Assembly: GCA_031556065.1 (NCBI GenBank)
Contig: JAVBTR010000008.1
Span: 80,192 to 144,191 of the forward strand
DNA: 64,000 nt
Direction: 5' to 3'
Source of the DNA: JAVBTR01 sp031556065
GTDB taxonomy: Bacteria > Bacillota > Clostridia > Christensenellales > Aristaeellaceae
The notes under the pieces: model-generated
The model's database searches: none
The model's input: the letters and a program-made list of their open reading frames with translations, nothing else
What the model was told of the DNA's origin: nothing
Shown here: positions 1 through 8,900 of the stretch, in pieces
Numbering within the stretch: the stretch's first letter is position 1
How the letters are laid out: each line of letters starts with the position of its first letter
Position numbers and translations under genes: made by a program

Positions 1-1
1 G

Positions 2-181
2 GTGAAAGAGCGCTTGATGTCGCTCAATAATATGCACATTGAATATGTGTTTGACTGCGTGGAAAAAAGGAGCCGTGATATCCACAATATCAAGCGTTAT
101 CTGCTGACGACTTTATTCAATGCCCCCATCACCATAAACAATTACCACGATGATTGGGCAAATAAACGGAGGTTTGAATGA
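2..181 (+). CDS. Replication initiator-like protein (DUF6017 type), C-terminal end only
   Basis: This is the last 59 codons of a gene that begins before the window. The peptide has the pattern LLTTLFNAPITINNYH near its end, which resembles the C-terminus of the replication initiator/DUF6017 proteins that precede the methyltransferase in Tn1549-type ICEs; the assignment leans on that gene order. Its TGA stop overlaps the next start as ATGA, so the two genes are translationally coupled. The start and the DNA-binding part are not visible. Confidence 0.6.
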   Translation: MKERLMSLNNMHIEYVFDCVEKRSRDIHNIKRYLLTTLFNAPITINNYHDDWANKRRFE

Positions 182-2079
182 ATTTAACCAACACCAAGCC
201 GTATACACTTGGCAGTTTTTTCGATGGTTCAGGCACTTGCCCGCTGGCGGCGGTAATGTGCGGTATGGAACCTGTTTGGGCATCAGAAATTGAACCATTC
301 CCCATTGCGGTGACACGGGCCCGACTTCCCGCTATGAAGCATTATGGGGATATCACCAAGCTGAACGGTGCCGAATTGGAACCTGTCGATGTGATCACAT
401 TCGGCAGCCCATGCCAGGGGTTAAGCATTGCGGGGAAGCAATTAGGCATTGACGATGACGAACGATCCTGCCTCTTTTTTGAGGCAATCAAACGAATCCA
501 TGAAATGAGGGAAGCAACTAATGGCAGGTATCCAAGATATGCAGTGTGGGAAAACGTGCCGGGAGCGTTTTCTTGCAATCAAGGGCGAGATTTTCACGCC
601 GTCATTCAAGCATTCGCTGCCGAGGCGGGGTGTTCCGTGCCTATACCTCGACCTAAAGGAGGAAAGTGGACAAAAGCAGGGCAAATTCTGGGAGATGGTT
701 ATTCCATCGCATGGCGCTGCCTGGACGCTCAATACTGGGGTGTCCCCCAACGCCGTCTACGAATCTTCCTTATCGCAGATTTTGGAGGAAACAGTGCTCC
801 AAAAATATTATTTGAGCGCCAAGGCCTGTTGGGGAATTCTGACCAGAGCATTAAAGCGTGGAAAGACTTTGCCGCTAATGCTTTGGGAAGCATTAATCGA
901 GGCGGTGGAACTGGAGATAGCTGCCTAACCCCATGGGATACCCAATCCAGCAGGGTATTTGGCAATAATGCAACATGGCCAACGCTTCAGGCACGGGGAG
1001 CTTCGGGCCTTACTGGGCAGGCGGTTCTTACTTTCAAAGAACGTTCAGGCTGTGATGGCGGCGGAAAGGGCAGTTTGATTCAAACAGAGGCAGCATCTAC
1101 ATTGGCCACTAATGTGGATCAGGCAGTTTGCGTCATAAATGACCAGGGCGGCGCTGTAATGGACGTATCACAGGATGTAGTAGCTACTTTGAGAGCCCAA
1201 TCCCATGGGCATGAACCCATTATGTGTTTAAATACGCACAGTGCCAATGACGTGGATACTTCCACCAATACGTGTGCCGCTTTTATGGGAGGTCAAGGCG
1301 AACGGGCAGGTGGGCTAGGCTATAGTAATCAGGTTTCCCCTACACTGAAGGGTGGCTCGGGCGGCGGGAATGCCATGCCGGATGTCGTTTATTCGCTTCA
1401 AGGGAATATGGTGGATCGTGATTCCAATATGCATGGGAGCGGCATAAGTGAAAACATCAATGCAACATTGAATACCGTTGATAGACACGCTGTTGCACTG
1501 GATTGCCGAAACCTCAAAATATGTGGGAATATATCCGGAGCCATTCAAGCCAAAGAAATTGGAGGATGGTCTCTTAATTATCAGAACCCGGTGTTATATA
1601 CACGCCAGGGGCATGGCAATTATGCTGATAAGGATGTTTCCCATACATTACAAGCTTCCGATACCATAACCGAATCAGATTTGATCGTGCAGGAGCATGA
1701 AGATGTACAGGCCAAGTTTGATCAAATTCTTGTGCCTGTGAGAGTGGGACGCAAATACATAGTCAGAAGACTGACACCGCTTGAAGCCAGCAGGCTGCAA
1801 GGTTTCCCCGATTGGTGGTGCGCAGATATCAACATACACGACCCAACCGAAGAAGATATGGCATTTTGGATGGATGTATTTGAAACATATCGCATTGCCA
1901 TGGGTAACGAGGGCCGCCCTAAAACCAGGAAGCAGGTAATCAAGTGGCTTAAAGCCCCCTATGCCGATTCCGCAAAATACAAAATGTGGGGCAATGGGAT
2001 GGCTTTACCCTGTGTCCTGTTTGTAATCCAAGGCATTGCCGAGGCTTTAGGGCTTCAAAACGATGAGTCGATCCCCTAA
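178..2079 (+). CDS. DNA (cytosine-5) methyltransferase of the ICE
   Basis: A C5 DNA methyltransferase of 633 residues. Visible motifs are the SAM-binding FDGSGTCPLAA (about 15-25), the catalytic GSPCQG with Cys79, ENV at 125-127, QRRLRIFLI near 200, then after a long insert motif IX (RRLTPLEASRLQGFP, near 535) and motif X (WGNGMALP, near 605). The region between motifs VIII and IX, about 320 residues, is the target recognition domain. It is unusually long and is built of degenerate repeats with ATL/TLQ/TLR cores. ICE-borne methyltransferases are thought to protect incoming DNA from host restriction. No restriction enzyme gene is visible, so it is probably an orphan. The start overlaps the preceding stop. 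Confidence 0.93.
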   Translation: MNLTNTKPYTLGSFFDGSGTCPLAAVMCGMEPVWASEIEPFPIAVTRARLPAMKHYGDITKLNGAELEPVDVITFGSPCQGLSIAGKQLGIDDDERSCLFFEAIKRIHEMREATNGRYPRYAVWENVPGAFSCNQGRDFHAVIQAFAAEAGCSVPIPRPKGGKWTKAGQILGDGYSIAWRCLDAQYWGVPQRRLRIFLIADFGGNSAPKILFERQGLLGNSDQSIKAWKDFAANALGSINRGGGTGDSCLTPWDTQSSRVFGNNATWPTLQARGASGLTGQAVLTFKERSGCDGGGKGSLIQTEAASTLATNVDQAVCVINDQGGAVMDVSQDVVATLRAQSHGHEPIMCLNTHSANDVDTSTNTCAAFMGGQGERAGGLGYSNQVSPTLKGGSGGGNAMPDVVYSLQGNMVDRDSNMHGSGISENINATLNTVDRHAVALDCRNLKICGNISGAIQAKEIGGWSLNYQNPVLYTRQGHGNYADKDVSHTLQASDTITESDLIVQEHEDVQAKFDQILVPVRVGRKYIVRRLTPLEASRLQGFPDWWCADINIHDPTEEDMAFWMDVFETYRIAMGNEGRPKTRKQVIKWLKAPYADSAKYKMWGNGMALPCVLFVIQGIAEALGLQNDESIP

Positions 2080-2110
2080 ACACCCTTTGATAATTTGAAG
2101 GGTGTTTTAA
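2078..2110 (+). terminator. Rho-independent terminator after the methyltransferase
   Basis: The arms AAACACCCTT and AAGGGTGTTT pair perfectly around a 10-nt loop and run into a T-rich stretch. The hairpin starts at the methyltransferase stop codon and separates it from the sortase-adhesin pair. Confidence 0.8.
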
Positions 2111-2139
2111 TTTCCCCAAATTTGCAAAGGAGGATACAA

Positions 2140-2949
2140 ATGTACAACAAATGGGCAAAGCTGCGGATCGTTTTGATAGCTGCATTGCTGTTGTCTGGTA
2201 TCGCTGCTATTTTCGTGCCGGTGCTGATACAGGATTTTGAAGTAAATCATGATGCCGAAGAATATGCAGAATTAGCGCAGCAATATCAGCCGGAAAATCC
2301 TGATATCCAAGCGGAAGGTGAGGCTCTTTCTCTTGATGAGGATGCAGCAGTTACCCACCCGCCATCATCGGGAGGCAGCACAATGGGGCCGAACTTTGAT
2401 GCCTTGCAGGCCACCAACAAGGATTTTATAGCTTGGCTCAAGATACCGGGCACCAAGATCAACTACCCTGTGGTACTGACGGATCGGGTGGACTATTATC
2501 TCACCCATACTTTCTCTGGTAAAGAGAGCAAGATTGGAACGCTGTTTTCGCTGGGCAAAACGGACTACAAGTCGCCCAGTCAAAACATTGCCGTCTATGG
2601 GCACAACATCAGGGGCAGCGGGCAAAATATGTTTCAGCCTCTTATTTCGTACAAGAAAAAGAGCTTCTGGGAAAACCACAGTCAGATCACTTTCGATACG
2701 CTCTATCACAAAGGCACCTATAAGGTGTTCGCGGTCATCAACATACGAAAAGGCGATTGGGACCCGTCAACAGTGGATTTTTCCGATGATGCTGGCTTCA
2801 TGGCTTTTGTAGATCGAGCCATATCACAATCCCTATTCAGTACAGGGGTGAAAGTTAAAGCTTCGGATGAAATTCTGACGCTTATTACCTGTGACCGCAG
2901 CTATTACGGGGCCGATGGGCGGCTTGTGGTAATAGCTGTTAAGCAATAA
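2140..2949 (+). CDS. srtB: Class B sortase
   Basis: A 269-residue sortase, a membrane-anchored transpeptidase that cleaves a C-terminal sorting signal and links surface proteins to the cell wall or to each other. One N-terminal membrane segment (about 10-30) is followed by a short acidic linker and the sortase B domain. The catalytic His155 is in YGHN, Cys251 in TLITCDR and Arg261 in DGRLVV, all in the expected order. The start chosen is the ATG six bases after AAAGGAGG; an in-frame ATG 45 bases upstream lacks a good ribosome binding site. It sits 19 bases before the giant adhesin and is presumably dedicated to it. This gene pair is typical of Tn1549-like ICEs. Confidence 0.92.
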   Translation: MYNKWAKLRIVLIAALLLSGIAAIFVPVLIQDFEVNHDAEEYAELAQQYQPENPDIQAEGEALSLDEDAAVTHPPSSGGSTMGPNFDALQATNKDFIAWLKIPGTKINYPVVLTDRVDYYLTHTFSGKESKIGTLFSLGKTDYKSPSQNIAVYGHNIRGSGQNMFQPLISYKKKSFWENHSQITFDTLYHKGTYKVFAVINIRKGDWDPSTVDFSDDAGFMAFVDRAISQSLFSTGVKVKASDEILTLITCDRSYYGADGRLVVIAVKQ

Positions 2950-2968
2950 CAACAATATAAAGGAGAAC

Positions 2969-5900
2969 ATGAGAATGCAACAGATAATGAAAAACAAAAG
3001 GTTCCTCGCGCTTGTGATGTCACTGATCATGCTGATATCAGCCATGCCGATGAACACCTTCGCGGAAACGGATTCCATTGAAAAGTCCGCTGCGACGGAG
3101 GCTGTGCAGCCCGATGTCGATGAAATGGATAATATAGAGGTACTGTCTACTCCCCTAGCAACGGATGCAGTCATTGACGGGGAAGCCTCGTCTGACACTG
3201 TGATTGAAATGGTTTCACATGATACAGAACAGCAGGAAAACGCTTCGGAACCGGAAGATGAAGATGCTCCAACACCCGCTGCCGATGCAGGAAACCCCTT
3301 AAAACAAGCCATTGATGCCAATGGTCATGCCTATGTCTTAACGGCGGGTCTTGTCAAAGCATATAGCAATATGCAGATGACAGATCATGTTTACACCATC
3401 AACCAAGGCGGCACCGTGCTGCTGGTAACGCAGTATATCGAGCGTGATAATGCGAGCATCGTCAGGGTATGGTTTATATCAGCTGAGGATGAAACCTTTT
3501 TTGCCTATATTCCTGCCAATGCACTGACTGATACCATCCTAAAAGGTGATGAGGTCAATATGATGGCAGACAAGCTGCCTTCAGCCCTTATCTCTACATC
3601 GAACGGGGAGTTATACGCCTTCAAGGTTTCTGGCGAAAAAGCAAATGCTGTAATAGAAATACCAACGGCAGCAACGACGCAGGATGAAACAGTTCAGGAA
3701 CCTGCTGCTCCTATGGATGAATCCACCCCTTCATCGGAACCATCCGAAGAACCGACGCAGGAGCCGATTACAGAGGATGCGGAACCCAATGATCCCACGG
3801 AAGAACCCCTCCCGGCAGATGAAGAACCTGATGAACCTGTAGAAACACCCGCTCATTCGGATGAAGCGCTTGAAGCACCTACGGATGATCCCATTGAATG
3901 GCTCCCCGTGAGCGATGCCCCCATAGAAACCGAAACTCCCGTGGTGGATGCGCAAACTGTGCAGGTTGGGGACTATGTCGCTGTCACAAAGCAAACCAGA
4001 GCCTTCATGAGCGTTGATGATACTGCGTCGGATGGATATATAGGCGATCTTTCTCTCGGCGTGTTCGTAAAAGCGGCAACCGTGCAGGTTGACGCTATTG
4101 AGCAGGACAGTCTTGGCCGCGACTGGCACAAGGTCAAGTATATGTACGGAGATGATTATGCCGACGGAACGCTTAAGTGGACAGCCTTGGGCAGCATTTA
4201 TGTGCTTGCCGTTGAAACGCTCGGCACGGCTGAACAGGCTTTGAGTGTAACGGATTATGCCTTTACAACGGTTCCGGTTCGACGTGCTGGGATGCTCCTT
4301 GCCGCAACGCCTATGGACGGGTTTACGTTGAAATCCATCAATGCCCCTATTGGCACGTTCACAGCAGGGCAAAAAAACATTCACGGCAGCTCAGGCAAAG
4401 ACAGCGATTATAAGCAGATCGCAACCGCGGCGGGTCATGGAACCGTTTACGCCACCCCACACTACCTTGACGGATTTGCTGTTTACTGCCTGGAGCATAC
4501 TATGCCTGGCCCCGGCGAGGGCTCCGGGAGCAACAAACAGCCCACTGGCCCTTACATGATCGTTGACATGGAGGCTTATACCAGCGGTACTTCGATGAAG
4601 TATAAGGCTTCAACCATGCACGCCATAGGCTGGGTACTGCGCCACACCTATCCCTTTATGGCATTGAATAGGAACGATTCGGATAATGAAACCTGGTCGC
4701 GCGTAGCTGGACAGTTTGCCATCCGCGAAGTAATTAAACAAATGGAAGGCGCTCAGTACGTTCGTGACTACTGGGATATGGATAACTTTTATGTTGCCAG
4801 CGGACAAGCTCCCTCCGTATATTTGACCTATGCCCGTTGGCTGGCCGAAAATGGTATCGCACACGGAAAAATCACAGGCAAAATAACCACTTCTAACAAG
4901 TCTGTCGTTTACGAGAACGGCACATATAAAGGCACGGTGACACTTTCGACGGATGCGGATTTGATTCGAATCAGTACAGCATCGGGTACGATCACGGGTA
5001 ATACCGCGGGGAAAGACAGCAGCTATTATTATCTCAAAAGCGGCGACACCATCACAGTATCCTTTTCCACCAACGGCCATACCATTGTGGCGGAATCGGT
5101 ATCTTCGGATGAAGAAGAAGCTAACTTCTTGATCGGGGTGCCTACAGTGGAAATACAGGATGTACTTATCCCGGTGGAAGGGTATCCCTATAAGCTACAG
5201 GATGCTTCCGTCACTTTTGAAATCCTGTACGGTGATGTGACCGTTACCAAGCGCCGTGACCGCGGAGATCAGCGCACACTTGCAGGTGCGCAAATGCAGC
5301 TATATGACAGTAATGGCGCTGTGGTCGGGAATCCCGTCACCACAGATGCGAATGGCAACGCGACCTGGACGCATTTGCAGTACGGGACTTATTTTGTCGC
5401 AGAAACCAGTGCGCCGACCGGATATCAGATGGATACGAGTTGGTTACGCGTGGAAATCAACGCCGGCGCTGTCACCTCTACGTTTTCAAACGCTCCGATC
5501 TTTGGTTCTATTCGGGTCATTAAGAAGGCGGGCGGCAAGGATATTCCCCTCGTTGGTGCAAAGTATGAGCTGGTAACCAAAGCGGGGAGCAGCTATGTTC
5601 GGGCGAAAAGTGTTGTAGATGGGTCTGATCTCCCCGTCTTAACAACCGATGCCAATGGGGTTGTGACCTGGAGCGGTGTCGTAGAATACGGAGAGTATTA
5701 TGTGCATGAGATAGAAGCGCCTCAGGGCTATCAATTGGACAATAATTACTACCTTACAAACCTTTCCGTGCAAGGAGTAATCGAAGTCACCAATGCCAAG
5801 GATGCCCCTATCACTGGGCAGATTCGCATTGTGAAGAAAGATCAGTTGACCAAAGCGTCCTTGGCTGGCGTAGAGTTCACTGTCACCCGCCTTTCGGCTC

Positions 5901-8900
5901 CGGCATCCCACAACGGTGTCGGCGTGGGCGATGTGGTTGCGGTGATTACCACGGATGCAAACGGTGTCGCTACAACGGGCTGGCTTGAATGGGGCAAGTA
6001 CCGGGTTGTAGAATCAAAGGTTCCAGCTCACTATACGGACAGCCATTTTTCCACGGAAATCGAAGCCTATGAGCATGGCAAGACCTACACCATAGATGTG
6101 GAGAATGAGCCGACCAAGGGCTATATTCAGATCGTTAAAACTGACCGACTGGATCGCACTCCCATTGAGGGCGTACAGTTTGACATCTACTATGCAGATG
6201 AGTACGGTTCGGGGCTGGCTGGCACCATGACAACGAATAAAGACGGTGTGGCCATTTCTTCTGCGTTGCGTAAGGGAAAATATGTTGTCAAAGAACATGC
6301 CGATCCTATGGGATATGTAACGGAACTGGTAGAACTCAGCGCTACGGTCAAATCCGACGAAACCACCTATCTGAGCGCTTCCAATCAGCCCATCCAAGGC
6401 AGAATCCAGATCATCAAAAAGGATGAGCTGACCAAGGACGCCTTGGCCGGGGCAGAGTTTACCATTACTCGTGTCAGTGGTCTGCCATCTCATAAGGGCA
6501 GTAATAACGGTGAAGTGGTGGCTGTCATTACCACGGATGCCTATGGCGTGGCCATATCGCCTCTTTTGACCTGGGGCGTTTACTGCATCACCGAAACCAA
6601 GGTGCCGGAGCATTATGTGGACAATTCCTTCTCAGTCGAAGTCACTATCCAGGATGAGAACCTGAAAACCTATGAAATCGGTGTGACGAATGAACCCACC
6701 AAAGGCTGGCTTCAGCTGACCAAAACAGATCGTCAGAACGGGAATCCCATTGAGGGTGTGCAGTTTGATATCTACTATAACGATCGGTATGGCGAGGGTC
6801 TGGCGGGCACCATGACCACCAATAAGGACGGTATCGCTATATCTGAGCCGCTTCGCAAGGGCAAGTATATCGTTCGGGAACATGGCGAAACAGCCGGCTA
6901 TTTGTTTGAAGAAATCATCATGGATGCTACTGTGAAATCGGATGAAACCACGGAGCTTCAAGCCACCAACTGCCATGTGACGGTACGCCTAAAACTGTAT
7001 AAGCGTGATGTGGACGAATACACAGGCGATAACCCTAATTCGGCTGCTAATGCGAAACCCAATAAGACCCTCCCCAAAACCGCGAACATCAGCGCTCCTG
7101 CCGTGCGTGGCGATGGTATCTTGACTGGTGCAGAGTTCCAAGTGCTGGCAGGTGAAGATATTAAGGACAGGCAAGGCAATGTGGTCTATGCTAAGGGTGC
7201 GGTTGTAGTGCAGTCCATCAAAACAGCAGGAGAAGATGCTTCCGTTAGCACAGATGAGCTATGGCCGGGGGTGTATGAAATCGTCGAACTAAACCCGCCT
7301 ACTGGCTATCAGCCCAGCACTTCATCCATCTTCGTGGATGCCCGCAGCGCGGCAACCCAGTCTACGGAAGCCATTATCACCTATGAGGGATTGAAAACCA
7401 ATGAGATCAGCTATGGCGTATACGCGCTGATTAAGTTCATGGGCGATAATGAAATCCATGATGATGCGGGTATCCTTGAAACACCCGAAAAGGGCGCGGA
7501 GTTCCAAATCTACCTTAAAAGTGCTGGCAGCTATGAAAATGCCCGTAAGTTTGAGCGAGATTACCTGACCACTAATGAATACGGCTATGTAATGACCAAG
7601 CCTTTGCCCTATGGACTGTATATTTTGGAGCAGGTTAAGGGGAAAGACGGGTACGCCATTAAAAGTCCCTTTACTATCTTCATCAAGGGCACCGAAGATC
7701 CGGCGAAGCCACCTATCCTTATCATTAACAATGAAGCGATTCGCTTTCGCCTCAAGTTCATCAAGGTGGATGCTGAAACCGGGAACACCATCACCGTTGC
7801 CAATACAGCATTTAAGCTCAAAGATGCCGATGGAAATTATGTGACCCAAACTGTGCATTACCCCAAGCAAGCCACCATCGACACCTTTTACACCGATGAA
7901 TCTGGCGAAGTGACCCTTCCCGAAACCGTTACCTATGGAATGTACTTCATTGAAGAATTTGCATCGCCCGATGGCTACTTGATTCTGACGGAAGAGTTAG
8001 GCGTATTCGTAGGCAACGATACCATGAATGAACCCGGAGAGGCGTATCTGTTGGAGATCGGGATTCCCAATGAGCCTGTCAAAGGTAGAATTGTTCTTGA
8101 TAAGAAGGGCTTACAGCTTACGGGCTTTGAAACGCTAACTGATGTTTTTGGCAATGAATATCAGCAGCCTATCTTTGAAGAAAAATACCTGGCAGGCGCT
8201 GTGTTCGACATTTATGCCTCCGAGGACATCATCGGCAAGGATGGCACCTGCTGGTATCGTGAGCACGAATATGTGGATACCATCGTCACAACGGCTAATG
8301 GGTCAGACGCTTCCAAGGAACTACCATTGGGTAAATACTTCCTGCTCGAAACCAGTGCGCCTGAAGGATATGTTTTTGCGGATACTTGGTATGAGGCTGA
8401 TCTGGTCTTTGCAGACAACCATACAGCGGTGGTAGAAAACAAGGTGGCCGTTGGAAACGACTATCTCCCCTCAGAAGCAACCCTGCGCAAGGTAAAGGAA
8501 GTCACCCAGACTGTCCGTACCAATGATGGCACGGTGAAGCAGATCATCACCAACGCACCAGGCAGGGGCTTTGTATTCGGCCTATACAATAATGTAGATA
8601 TTCGTTTTGACGGCGGCACCCTCATGGCTGATTCTCTTGTTGCCACGGGTGTGACTGATGAAAATGGCAAGCTTACCTTTTCGGGCTACTACCCTCATGG
8701 CGATTACTACATCAAGGAAATCTCCTGCCCTAAAGGCTGGAAGCTGAATCCTGAACACTTTGCAGTCAGCCTGATCCCTGATACGATGAATGAGGATGAC
8801 CCCATCATCCGCGTCAGCCTGCAAAAGCCCATCCACAATGAACTGATCTACACGCCCATCACCCTGACCAAGAAGGAGATCACAGGAGAAGAAACGCTCC

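Noticed and set aside
7069..7092. LPKTA inside the adhesin as a sortase site
   Set aside because: It lies in the middle of the protein between Cna-B domains with no hydrophobic segment after it, so it does not act as a C-terminal sorting signal.
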